64,000 nt of DNA from Epiperipatus broadwayi (GCA_028023455.1 JAQFVV010000017.1:3690098-3754097), one strand, 5' to 3'; positions 47,031 through 58,898 are shown, counted from the first letter of the stretch. Program-made: numbers and translations. The notes: generated by a model from the sequence alone, not told the origin.

Positions 47031-48208
47031 GTACACACACACGCACACCCACACATATATATATTAAAACGCACACACGAAAATATTCATATTGTTAATT
47101 AAAACTCGATTATCCACAGACTAATTAGGTAGTTGTTTTTTTTTTTTTTAAAGTAAAGTGTAAAATAAAACAAACCGTAATATAGCTAACTGTAAATTAA
47201 GATCTCAAGAATATTGGAGCAGTAGTCACAAACTCATCAGGTTAGTTAACTACCAGATAAAAAAAATTGTAATGGATTTTAATTATGATTTTAGTTTCGA
47301 TTAAGATTAGTAAGATATTTTATAATACTAAACTGCATTAGTTATGATACGGTTAGACTGAAAACAGTGATTTATCTGGAAAAAATTTATATATATACTC
47401 TGAAAATTTTGTTCCTTTTAAAAACAAAATTGACAGTTCGGATTTTCTGGCTGCTAACATTATTAAAGTATGGAATTCTCTTAAAGGTCTGTCGGGGACA
47501 CTAATAAGAATTGCTCAAGAATATACTAAAAAGAAAAAAAATTAATTGTTTGGCAATGATTACATTATTAGCGAGTTAATTAAAAACACATGACACTCTT
47601 TTATGGCTAAATAATTAAATCAACATGAAACTTTATAAGTAATATAAAGAATTAAAGGCAAAAGTTCAATAACTGGAAAGATACTTAGAACCAATTAATG
47701 GCTTAAAACTGCAAAGGAAATGTAATCATCTGCTGGTCAAAACGACATTATAATTTATTTGGTTGTTAAAATTAATAAATCAATATCGAATTCTATTAAA
47801 GCAAATGTAATCATACTTCTGTAAGATACTAATAAAGATTTTGAACAGATGGAGAAAGTATTTTGATTAATTTTTAAATAATTAAACAATAATTAAGACG
47901 ACAGTATTTAATGATATATCCATTTTATTGACTTGCTTAAATTTCGAGTTAAAAATGAAAAGTTTTACTGCTCCTGACAGGATAGAGAAGTTTTTAAAAT
48001 ATGATGATTATATGTTATTTTAAAACAATTGGGATCTTTCAAGAATATAAGGACATATGTATGTGTGACATTTGATAAAAATAAAGGAATAGAAAATACT
48101 ACAGAAATTATAATTATATATCATTATCAATAAAAGCATTTTCAAGTTTTTTTCGCCATAAGTCGATTTCAGTTATTAATAATTAGGAGCAACTAAATAT
48201 AGTTTTAG
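47031..48208. other. AT-rich DNA, no gene seen
   Basis: A CA-rich stretch at 47030-47080, otherwise nothing recognised. Confidence 0.4.
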
Positions 48209-48222
48209 AATAGTTTTACTCA

Positions 48223-48518
48223 CCAATGAGTGAATATTGAATGTATAAAAAATGTTAAACTTTATTTAAACTTTTCAAATACAAACAACATATTAGTAAT
48301 AACACACAAGTAGACAACACAGGTTAGTAATTACACAACATTTCGAGTAGTGTTATTCTCCACTCTTCTTCAGGTGATGATGGCCTGATATGCACAGTGA
48401 TAGTATTGGCATAGAAGTAGAAGTCGAACTTGCACTTTTAGATTCTTGAATATCATATTTAAGGCAAACGCTCTAACCATGGGAGCTATTCTATCAAACA
48501 CATCGAATAACAATTCAA
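48223..48518 (-). mobile_element. tRNA-derived SINE, family S2
   Basis: On the minus strand: A-box TGGTTAGAGCG (about 48469-48479), B-box AGTTCGACTTC (48420-48430), then the body with CCTGAAGAAGAGTGGAG, CTACTCGAAATGTTGTGTAA and an A/T tail with AATAAAG. Flanking repeats AATAGTTTTACTCA at about 48209-48222 and 48519-48532 are identical over 14 bases and sit at the element ends. The inverted-dimer form is at 10993. Confidence 0.82.
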
Positions 48519-48532
48519 ATAGTTTTACTCAT

Positions 48533-49733
48533 GTGATATGTTTTAACATTATAGCCTGATGCATTCAGAACTAGTGTTAACCAAGTATAGCATTGCTTCT
48601 ATGGCTGTTTTTTAATTTATATATCAGGTTTTTAAAATAATTTATGTATTATAAATTCAGTACTCAAAAAGAATTCGTAGATGATGTTATGAAGTTAAAT
48701 GTAATAATAGACTTTATCCTTTTGACTCTGAATGTATAGTACATAAATGGTAGTATATTTTTGCCTAAGGAAATGGGACTATGCCTGTAAATATCTTCAA
48801 TGTAATTTATAAAAAAATAATAATAATTAAAAAAACTATATACTTTATTTACTGAAAAAATCTGCAGCAATAGATGTCAAAATTATTACCTGAAAAATAG
48901 AAGACTTCTAATTATTTATCATAAAAATAATGGAAACCTATGCTCTATAATAATGCATAGCACTATTATAAATCTGACAGTTTGCTAGATATAATATTAA
49001 ATCTGTATTGCTATATCTATTGGATAGGATATACGTATACATAAATAATCTTAGTCTTTCAAAAAAGATTTATTTTATTGTGGGAACATGTTTTATTTTC
49101 TTGTCTGATATAATTTAAGTTATGAAAATTATGTCAAAAACATTCTAGAAATATGTAATATAGATTACTTTCATTAGTATAATAGAATTGAGAGAAAATA
49201 TATTGGGAAAATATAAAGAGGGAAGGTATTGAAGATTTTAAAACATCATTATTAAAAAAAACTTTTCTACAAAAAATTGAAAAAGTAGTACTGAAATAAA
49301 TTGTATGTGACATATTTATAGTTGATGAATTGATTTTTATAGTTATTACAAAACTGTTATTAAGGTTTTTGTTTTTTTTAATTCATTTTCTTAACCTGAT
49401 ATAAATTTATGATACTGTTCATTTTATTAGAAACTGTCAATAATATGAATAATTATTTAAATATGTTAATTTTAACAATTTTGACATAACTGTCTAAAGA
49501 CATTTTCAGAATCTTTTAAGTTGCAATGTTTTAAGCAAAAGCAAGTAATCTCTGCAGGATATGTATTTCTATAAAAATATTACAAGTTTTAATGACATAA
49601 TATGTGTCATTTTAGAAGTAATTTTTATAACATAAGAATAAGTTAATGAACCGTGTAATATATCTTTATTTTGTTAAAAATGTTAAAATAAAATAATATT
49701 TCAGATGATTACATTGATCAACTGCTATTAAGA
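48533..49733. other. AT-rich DNA, no gene seen
   Basis: A 68-codon minus frame at 48664-48870 has no recognisable content. Confidence 0.45.
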
Positions 49734-49833
49734 TTTGTCAAGCGTTGGTGGCCTAGCGGTTAGCATAGCTGCCTTCCAAGCAGCTGGCCCTGTTCGCTTC
49801 CCGGTCAACGCATTTGACATATGAAAAAAAAAA
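49734..49833 (+). mobile_element. Short tRNA-Gly-derived SINE, family S1 (copy d)
   Basis: 49742-49811 aligns with tRNA-Gly(TCC): acceptor GCGTTGG/TCAACGC with one G-T pair, A-box TGGCCTAGCGG, anticodon arm GCTGC-CTTCCAA-GCAGC with anticodon TCC, T loop TTCGCTT. One base is missing from the T stem, which is mispaired, so it is not a sound tRNA gene. Linker TTTGACATATG, then 12-14 A. Flanking repeats AACTGCTATTAAGA (49720-49733) and AACTGTTATCAAGA (49834-49847) match at 12 of 14. Confidence 0.82.
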
Positions 49834-49847
49834 AACTGTTATCAAGA

Positions 49848-51254
49848 GTAGTTTGCCTAACTATTTTACCCATCTTAGGAATCGCACATACAACAAACAT
49901 AGTACCGAAATACCTAGATTCAACTATTTGGAAAAAATAATATAAATTATATTTATTTGATCGCAGAATATAACCACAACATTTAATATTTTTTAAATAT
50001 ATAATTGACACACCTGACTTTTAAAAATATTACATTTTTCATAAATCTGTAATTGAAGTTTCTTTTAAAATAATTAATTTTAAGATGATTACCTGTGCAG
50101 GCATTAAAACTTTTTAATCAAAATATTCTACACTTTATTATTATAATAACTCAAAGTTAATTATAAAATGAATTATAAAGACAGCATCAGTTATTAATCT
50201 GATTGTTACTTATGAATATTATTATCACTATTCAAGTAAATTATCATAGTTTGTTTCTTCTTTGTTTTTTAAGCAATATGTAAATGTTTATAAAGTTTTT
50301 TTTTTGGAATATAAATTATAAAATATTTTCTATGATCTGCATAATATCATATTTATTGATTCCAAAAAGTATCTTGGAAAAAGATTTTGCTCAAATCATT
50401 ACCCCCCCCCCCTTATCTTTTGCATAGTTTCCAATTACCTCTCATCTAGCTCTTGGCTAGAATTATTGTGGGGATATGTAAATAAATATTACAGATAGAT
50501 AGATGGATAATCATTGTTCGTCATTAAACGACTATCTATTTTTAGAAAGTAAATTAATGGGGGAAAAAAATTACTAAAAATAATTACCACCTGGCGATCG
50601 ACTAACCAGGTGAGTAATATTTTCATTCATTAAAACCTGAGGGCTGATGGAAAGCCTCATGCCCTGAAAATGAGTTATATAAGGTTTTTTTTATCTTTAT
50701 ATATTTAGACTTTTATCCGCAATTAAAATATCTTTATATATATATTAGCTTCCAAATTTATAAATATGATTTAAAATTTATAATATTGTTACGGCAACAT
50801 TTAAAGTAAAATTATCTGCCTATCTTATTTTAAGGTCTGAAGTAAGAATAAAAAAGATTGAAAATTATAATTAATTAAAAAGTTATATATATAAGCAGTC
50901 GGATGCTTAAAATTAAGTGGTTTATGTAGTCATGTTTTTATTAAATAATATATACCTAAATAGATAAATATAAGAACAAAGAAATTACTTAATTTTAAAC
51001 ATGGGGTATTATTTTTTATATATTAAAGTATTTAAAATTAAAAATAATTAAAAAGCTACAATAATATATAGTTGATTAGGTATGGATGGATTTAAAAATA
51101 TATATAAATAAAATAAAATAAAAATGAACAAATAATGTCTTACCAACTTTAATAAATATTTTCATGAATATAATTTTAGCATTTTCCGGAATTGATGTTA
51201 ATGGAGATTTATATTTCAATCTTCAATTGATCATTAAAAGTACTTGAATATTTG
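49848..51254. other. AT-rich DNA, no gene seen
   Basis: C-run at 50402-50413. CAGGTGAGT at about 50607 matches a splice donor but no exon is recognisable before it. Otherwise nothing. Confidence 0.4.
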
Positions 51255-51640
51255 CATTTTTAAGCGCGGCATACCACTCTAGAATTCATAAAAATAAATC
51301 TATTTTGATCTTTCAAAGTTTAATCAAAGTTGAAGACATCTGCGTCACAAACTGCTGCATTCACACTATACACACACCATTTAAAAACAGGAACGCAAGC
51401 TCCGTATACCCGCACGTGAATTCGGCACGTGTAGTATATCGCAGAGTTGGATAGCCAATCTGCTATTTTAAAAAGAAGGCTCGGTACTATTTACTTTTGT
51501 AGAAAATGTGTCTGACTGAAATTTATAGATTTTTATGCACAGAATAAGCCTCTTTCTAGCGCAACGACTGTGCTATCTCCTTTCTGCACAAGCTATAAGT
51601 CGGTATCTCGTCTAAGCAGAAGACAAGTTAACCATAGATA
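51255..51640. promoter_or_regulatory. CpG-rich patch with paired E-boxes, possible regulatory element
   Basis: GC-richer than its surroundings, with AAGCGCGGCAT near 51263 and two CACGTG E-boxes at 51413-51418 and 51426-51431, 13 bp apart. CTGCGTCAC at about 51350 resembles a CRE/AP-1 half site. No transposon landmark and no open frame explains it. Promoter or enhancer function is inferred from composition and motifs only. Confidence 0.35.
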
Positions 51641-52476
51641 TCATTATCTCTTGGATTAAAACCATTATCTTTTTTTCTTGCTTTTTTTTTTATTGCTAAC
51701 ATTTTTAATAATCTAAATATGAATTGCTTAATTATAAAAGAATATGCGAGCATAATACACATATAAATGCTCGCCGTCTTTAACATATGTAATAGAATTA
51801 TATACAGTCATAGATATGTGCATATATATATATTACATTATTTGGATATTTTTATTACATACACCATTTTTATATATATTGTTAATTTCATAATTATACC
51901 AACATATTATTATAAACGATTATATAAAAACATCGGATTTTTTTTTTCAAATTATTTAAAATCTTAAAAAAGAATGGATTAAGTTCAACTTAGAACAATT
52001 AATAAAAAAAATAGATAAAATGGTTTTATAACCTGTTTTGCAATACTATTTTTAAACCCATTCCTACTGCCGGTCTACTATCTTTTAATTAAGATTTAAA
52101 AAAAAAATCTACTCCCTTATACTTAAAAGTTACTATTGATAACTTAATTTGGTTAGATATATCTTGTATATAATTGTACATAGTTTGTTAAAATATATCT
52201 ATTGCTAAAAATATACGGATAATCATTTTTCAATATTGAAGATTATAGACATTTTTAATAGCTCAATTGCCCCCCCCCCCTTATAAATCTGTCTTTTAAA
52301 ACTGTTAAAACAATAAACGAATTTAAGTAGAATATATTTATAGAAACTAAACCAATTTTCCAGTTTTAAGTATAGTACATTTTAAATAGAAATAAATATC
52401 ATTCAAAAATGGCGTAGCTATTTGCTGAATTATGCCATTTGCTGAATCCCATATATTTTTGTTTAGCAACAAAGAC

Positions 52477-52477
<1 letters not shown>
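51641..52477. other. AT-rich DNA, no gene seen
   Basis: A 66-codon frame at 51767 is rich in Ile, Tyr and Phe and not credible as a gene. A C-run at 52270. Confidence 0.45.
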
Positions 52478-52575
<98 letters not shown>

Positions 52576-52588
52576 CATCTATTTATCT
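52478..52588. repeat. (ATCT)n(GTCT)n microsatellite
   Basis: About 15 ATCT units followed by seven GTCT units and a few ATCT-like units. The GTCT block probably arose from one substituted unit that spread. The 108-codon frame through it is an artefact. Confidence 0.97.
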
Positions 52589-53739
52589 TTGTTAGTATAC
52601 TATATATAAAATACAATATCTTCAATGTATGTATATGCAGACAGACATATAAACAGATATTAAATTTTCTGCTACCAGCAAACAGTAATACTCAATTATT
52701 CTCGGATAATTTACCCTACCTTGTAATGTTTTCAATATATTTTATTCTAGTATACTAAAACTGATATATTTAATATATGTTTAAATAGATAATTAATGTA
52801 TAATAGTAAGTACAATATTAAGATATTAAATATCAAATAACACAGATTAGCTTTGTAGGGTGGTTTTGGTGTATTTACCTATTATGCCTATGATTCGGAT
52901 TCGAATCCTGATTAAATAAAACTAGAATTAAAAAATTCACACTATAATCAGACCCCTCTCCCCCGATAACCGCACATAAACAAGCCAGTTAAGCATCGAA
53001 TACCTGACTGAAAAATGATTATCTAGTTAGCAGGTAAAACAAGGTTTAAAAAAACTGCTGAAACTCTTAGCATTAGTATTTGGAAGACTTCTCCGTTACC
53101 GTTTCTCTTGAGTAAAGACGCCTAGCATTGCCGTGGACTATTCAAAGTGTGACCTTCCTATATATATATATCTCACATTTACTAAATTAACCATAAATTA
53201 TAATGTTAACGTGGGATGCCCTAATTCATTGTTAGATTTATTATTATATATCTGTGGATCTCTAAGAATCACACAAACATATATAGTTTCACATTCAATA
53301 CTTCTTTTATTTCCATATATGTAAAAAAACAAACAAACATTAGAATTGTCAAAGGTTTCTGCCGTGCTTAATTTTATACGTAAGTTAATTAAATTCTTAT
53401 ATATATATATTAACTTCATAATAATTTTTTCTGTGTGCCATGACAAATTCTTCATTCTCCAACATTAATTAACTTTGTTTAGAAATATTTATTACTATAA
53501 AGTGATTATTTCGAGTCGTACATAGCATTTATCTAATGCCATTTTTATTTTTAATATTTAACGTCCATGACCTTTACATCCTTGTGATAACGATATTGAT
53601 ATATTAATTTAAATACTAAAAAAAGTATTAATTTATATTTCAATTTATAATTATTTAAACTCAAGATTAAGCATTTAAAAAATTACGATTAGGTTTAATA
53701 TTTATGAGCGGTTATATAAAATAGCTTAGTTTATAAAGA
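52589..53739. other. No gene identified
   Basis: Small frames on both strands near 53133-53455 overlap each other and lack recognisable domains. Confidence 0.4.
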
Positions 53740-54115
53740 GTCAATTGTAAATATGGCGGCGCGATAGCTGGAGATAATTGGAGTGATTTCTGGTTAAGTT
53801 AAAGAAAAGAAAGGAAAAAAATCTTCAGTTTAGTTATCTAAATTAAACTACTAAGTTTAATTTATTAATTTGGAATTTATCATTTACTAAGTTTAATTTA
53901 TTACTTTTTTGTTTGAATTTCGCTTGGCCTCAGTAAAATTCAAATAAATAAATAATCGAATGATTTACTACTCGGGAGTTCGTAACAAGTTCGAATACTA
54001 AGGACCAGAAGTCACAAAGCAGGAGCCAACCCTGATTCGGGTCATTAGCTCTAGACTACGTTAGTCTAAGAGACTGCTATATTACACCGCGCCGAACATT
54101 ATTTGTATATAAAAG
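53740..54115. promoter_or_regulatory. CpG-containing block, possible promoter or LTR-like remnant
   Basis: Contains AATATGGCGGCGCGATAGC at about 53752, one base from the YY1-type motif AAGATGGCGGC that often marks animal first exons. Downstream are two copies of ACTAAGTTTAATTTATTA (about 53851 and 53887), AATAAATAAATAATCG, and CpG-richer sequence to ACCGCGCCGAAC near 54088. The outline TGTAAAT...GTAACA could also be a short LTR. Neither view is proven. Confidence 0.3.
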
Positions 54116-55439
54116 GCGAATCTTTGTACAAAGTTCACGTAATCATTATTTAATTTCAAAACAATTTATCTTAAATCGTAAATTAAACTGAAATAATTAA
54201 TTAAATGTTCTCTCTATGAACTGGGAAGGGAGCACATATTTTAAAATTGTGGAAAATAATGAAAAACGTATATAGAGAAAGAGAGAGAGAAGAAAGCTAT
54301 CAAATATAATTGAATAGCTTTCTCTAAGGAATGCAATAGTTATTACAATCGAATAGTCTCAACTGATAACCGTCGGTAATATTAATCTATAATTTTCCTT
54401 ACCACTTTTACCAGAATTTATTCTAGCTTCCAAATACGTAGTGCTAAACCATTCGTTTTTTTAAAGAGATTTTTCTATAATTGAGATGGGCGTATATCGA
54501 ATATTTATATAATTACCACTGCAAAAATTTATGAATCGTTATTATAAAATTTTAGTAATTCGGCGCACATCTTTCATTCTGAAGTGAAGTTAATTTTTCA
54601 GATAAGTTTTGATGTGAATACTAAAAAAAATATATTTATAATTTAATTATTCCGAGCAAAATAAATAAATTGTTTACGTCCTTTATTTTACTGTAGGGAA
54701 ACAATATGACTATTGATTTATAAAGATAGATGAAAATCCAATATGTAATTCGGAATATGCGAAAACAAATTAACGCGATACCGCCAACATAAGGCGTTAC
54801 CTAAGCAAAGATTGAGATTACACCGGAGAGAAATGATCTCGGTGAATGGAATTAATAAAGAAATTTAGAATTTTTAAAACACTCATAAATTAAATCAAGA
54901 TACTATCTCAGTTTCTATAGACCTAATGTAACATCATTCTTTTCAGATCCATTTAAGAAATTGGAACCAAAAGTTTAATGGCTGAGCGTTCGTATAGGAT
55001 TAGCGAGATGTCAGCGATGAATTAATGGGAAAAAATTTGATTTTATCCATCAAAGCTTGAAAGCGTTAGCAGTTTCGATTTAGAATAAAATACTATTTTT
55101 AATTAATTGCTGTTCCTAAGATCAAGCAAAGTTGTAGTAATCAAATTAATATATTATTAATAAAACACCCAGTTGTTTAGGTAAACTAGATTAGAAAAAA
55201 ATAATTTTACGAGATAAAATCATATTTTAATTTAACTTTTAATTAAGCTTTTTAATTAAAACTAGTAATGAATATGTATATATTTTTTTAAATAAGCTAG
55301 ATAAGTAAGCAAATAATAATAAATATATAAAGGAAAATATGAACGTAGAGATAGATTTAAAAGATAAGTCGATATAGAAATAAAGATTAACTTCATAATA
55401 TATATATGAGAGAATTCTGGTCAAAAAGATCAATATTGA
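54116..55439. other. No gene identified
   Basis: AT-rich with a short GA-rich stretch at 54272-54296. The 121-codon minus frame at 55239-55604 includes the family B fragment below and is otherwise Leu/Ile/Tyr-rich read-through. Confidence 0.4.
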
Positions 55440-55525
55440 AATAATTACTCCTGTGTTATGAGGTAGAGTGGAGAGTGGTGGGTTGTGTGAAAGTCTGTCC
55501 TCATATACTCTATATACTCCTTTAT
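55440..55525 (+). mobile_element. Family B end fragment
   Basis: TGTGTTATGAGGTAGAGTGG, GGTTGTGTGAAAGTCTGTCC match the end block of family B. Ribozyme part missing. Confidence 0.6.
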
Positions 55526-57059
55526 TTGTACAATTGCTCTTTATAATAAATGAATAATTTCCTTCAATTTGAATTTCGTCTACGTTTAAATGTGGATAAA
55601 ACATTAAGGTAAACTACATTTATAATATATTTGGATGTGTGACGAGAATTTTCATTGGTGCATTTTAATATATATATATATGCACAAATTGATTTCTATA
55701 TATTATATATATATGCATGCAAATATTACAATGTTTCATGAAGAAATAAATAAACAATTACATCATTGTATTGCTCGAAAGTTCATAAGAAGGTCGAGTG
55801 ATGGTAATGTCGTGCCCGAAATTGTTCCGAGGATCTTACATTTTAGTACGACATTAAATCACTATATTAAACCCCGGAGGGTTTAATTTAAGTACTTGGA
55901 CATCTGGATGTCATGTCTGTGATCTGAGCTGTGGATCTATATTGAATTTTAAATTTTTAGTAAACTGCTAATTCCAAATTATTTCACATTCTTGTACAAA
56001 ATCAACTTCAATCTATCTTCTAATTAAATAGAAGCTAGAGATTTTTTAAAAAACGACAAGCTTAATGTATGTTAATAAATATCAACCGTCTAACACGAGA
56101 AGATATTTTTTTCTCTCTTTCAGTTTAAAGCGAGAAGACTATTAGAAAGTTCACGGCCGAGCGGTGGAGCTATTTGAAAATTTTTTGTACCGTTTTATCT
56201 TCGGAGTCTATAAGTTAAAAACAAAAAAGGTACTAACAAAAACATAATTTTTACAGCAATATATTTTTGTTTCTATGTTTTTGTAATATATATAAAAGGG
56301 TATTAATAATTCTTTAAAAATGTAATAATAAAAAACAAACGCTATATTTCAGATGAAAACGTCATATTCTGAAAAGAAACAATTTCTTTTTTAAAATAAC
56401 TAGTTTGTTTTGTTAAAAACTTGAAAGCTTGATAATTGATTGAATATTTTTTTTATTAATATTTCCAGAGATAGCTGCTAAGTTTATGTAAATTTGGCAT
56501 TTTAAGCATTTTTATTTTTAATAATTGAAACACAATTGTAAAATGGACTGCTTTGTAGATTAAAATACTTTTTCAGTTAAAGATTTAAAAATCATATCAC
56601 CAGAAATCATGAACCCTCAGATCTATAATGCTTCATTACTAATTTTCGCCAGTTTAGTCTACCTCTTGCCAGAACTCTAAATAAATGCAAATATTTTTTA
56701 AAGTCATCTTTTCGTATTCCCTACGATCTTATTTTATTTGTGCCTAACACCAAACAACATTGTTAATAATTTCTGGACCATCTTTCATTCTTTTTCTCAA
56801 TAATTTACTTTTTTTTTTTTTTTTTACAATTTTTTATAGGAAACTTTATGCATCTATTTATTTCTCAATTAACACTCTATGAAATGATCTTTCAACTGTC
56901 GAGAATTTTCTCACTGAATATTTTAGCATTACACCGCTTTGCTATAGAATAATTTTTTAGCCATTTATTTGGACCATCCATGAAGTATTTGGTTTTTTTA
57001 AAAAAAAAAATCCTATCTTAGATATGTTTTTACTCCAACTATTCTGGAATTATTATTGA
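55526..57059. other. No gene identified
   Basis: An 83-codon plus frame (55635-55886) ends in IVPRILHFSTTLNHYIKPRR, with CpG-containing DNA at 55780-55870; I do not recognise it. The rest is AT-rich with T runs near 56812. Confidence 0.4.
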
Positions 57060-57690
57060 TACCTTTAAAAAAATCAATAAAAACAACATTGAAGAAATAA
57101 AAATTGTTGGCAAAGCTATATACCAAATGTCTAAATGATAAAGATCTTTCAGATGATTGGAAGACTGCGTAATAATATTGATTTTTAAGAAAGCTGATAA
57201 AGATTAAAAATCTATGCCCTCTATAAATTCTGTAGAAAATTTTACCTAAGATAATTATAACTGTCTACAGTGAACATTGGATTTTAATCAACCACAAGAA
57301 CAAGTTGGATTTAGTGGTTTTAGTACAGCTGATAATATCCAATTATTGAAAGAAATTATAGAAAGGACCAATGAATATGAATTGGCATTATGCTTTGGAT
57401 ATGTAGATTATGAAAAGGGCATTTGATTCTATAAATATTTCTTCAATAATCTAAGCTTAGGATCATAATAATAGAGATCAAGGATATTGACTTATTCTGA
57501 AGAATATTTATCAAAACCACAACGATTAGATCACATAGAGATATCAATAAGATTAACATTAAAAAAGTATATGTCAGAGTGATTGTATATCTCCAAAACC
57601 TTTTACAACAGTGTTACAAGAAATATTTTGTGAATTAAAATCAAAAGCTAAGGAAATAAAAATACACAGAGATTATATAAATCGAGATTT
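57060..57690 (+). pseudogene. RTE-type LINE reverse transcriptase fragment
   Basis: Translated pieces in order: DKDLSDDWKTA, then NQ-type PQEQVGFSGFSTADNIQLLK, IIERTNEYELALCFGYVDYEK, AFDSIN, ILKNIYQNH, DINKINIKK-V, CISP-like, then TVLQEIFCELKSKAKEIKI. These are the early and middle blocks of a non-LTR reverse transcriptase, including the catalytic block with its first Asp. After DYEK one extra G (about 57417) shifts the frame before the FDS motif. The later FADD block with the remaining catalytic Asp residues is lost where family B sequence begins. Endonuclease domain also missing. Inactive. Confidence 0.8.
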
Positions 57691-57699
57691 TATAAATGA

Positions 57700-58230
57700 T
57701 GTAGATATAGGGGATTTGAACTCAGACTTTCAAGCACCCTTCAACTATCCATACTATCTCATACCACTAATATACATGACCACATGCATGTAGAAAAGAT
57801 AAATAATCACCAGTATGCTTATTTCATGGTAAACCAGCACTCATCAGTTGGTCCATATTATCATCTCCCACACATAAATATAATCAATGTTCAGTTTATA
57901 TTAAGATAGCAAATCTTCATACTTTAATGGACAGGCTTCAATCCACTCCAACCTCCAACTCTTCAATCACCCATAATATTGAAAATCTGATGATGGAAAG
58001 CCCAAATTCCATGCTGATGCCAATATTATTGCCATGTCCATATTGACCTCAAGTAAATCTGACCCCTCATGTATAGGACCTTATCCATTTAAATACATAG
58101 GAAAGAGATGGGCAGGATGCAGGATTACTGTGTAAATATTTGAAATACAGGCACTCTTTACATACCTGGAGCCTAATTGTAAATATAGGGGATTTGAACT
58201 CAGTCGATCAAGCACCACTCAACTATCCAG
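57700..58230 (-). mobile_element. Family B hammerhead repeat, tandem remnant
   Basis: ATAGGGGATTTGAACTCAG occurs at about 57707 and again at about 58187, 480 bp apart, so one full unit plus the start of a second is present. Landmarks in between: ribozyme at 57798-57866, CTTTAATGGACAGGCTTCAA, GCCATGTCCATATTGACC and CTCATGTATAGGACCTT. It directly follows the LINE fragment. Confidence 0.8.
57798..57866 (-). ncRNA. Hammerhead ribozyme candidate
   Basis: Minus strand: CTGATGA (57847 to 57841) and GAAA are intact. Distal helix I GATAAT/ATTATT pairs (one G-T). Helix II GTGCTG/TACCAT has a mismatch, the CCAA/CTGG part of helix I has one, and helix III ATA/CAT one. Probably a formerly active copy, now weakened. 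Confidence 0.55.
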
Positions 58231-58898
58231 TTAACATAATTATCATAAATGATTTCATAGAAATAAACAAAAGTTTGAGAAAATTGATAGCTTGTAAAAT
58301 CTTCGTAATTCTATAACATTCACTGATTACTTTTATAATTTTATGCTTCTCAACATGCATTTAGAAATTGGCTAGCATTGGGTAAGATATTAAAATAGCA
58401 ATAGAATTCATGAATATTTTATGTTATTTAGAATATGTGTAAAAAAATAGATTCCCTTAAAATCACACATAATGTTGACATCACTCGGATCACAACTATG
58501 GTCTTATTATCTATTATAATTATAAAAACTGATGAATTAGTGGCATCGGACTTTGTCTTAGATTTTCTATACATTAGAGAATATGGGCAGTCTAGTTCTA
58601 AGATTTGTTCTCATATCATCATAGCCTGTATATGAATCGTCTTTTTGGCTGCAGCTTACAGCATACATCACATTGTGCCAGTCCAATATTACAATTTTAC
58701 CCTTTGTGTTGTTAATAAACTTATTTAAATTTACGGAGGTCGCAATCAGACATTAAATTTGTCCGAGCAAATTTATACTGTTTTATTACCCATGTGATAA
58801 ATGTGGAAGAACAATTCAGCTTTTATTATTATCTTTACGATCAACAGTTTTAATTATTTTGTTTTTAATTGCTCTATATATCAGTGTCAAAACATAAT

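Noticed and set aside
49742-49811. Functional tRNA-Gly(TCC) gene
   Set aside because: One base is missing from the T stem, which is mispaired, and the copy has a poly(A) tail and flanking duplications, so it is a SINE.
50581-50615. CAGGTGAGT as a splice donor of a host exon
   Set aside because: No coding frame or conserved segment is visible upstream; such matches are expected by chance in 64 kb.
52432-52758. A 108-codon frame with a Ser/Ile/Tyr/Leu repeat
   Set aside because: Same microsatellite artefact.
55239-55604. Longest open frame of the window (121 codons, minus)
   Set aside because: Part of it reads through a family B fragment; the remainder has AT-driven composition (Leu, Ile, Tyr, Phe, Ser) and no domain.
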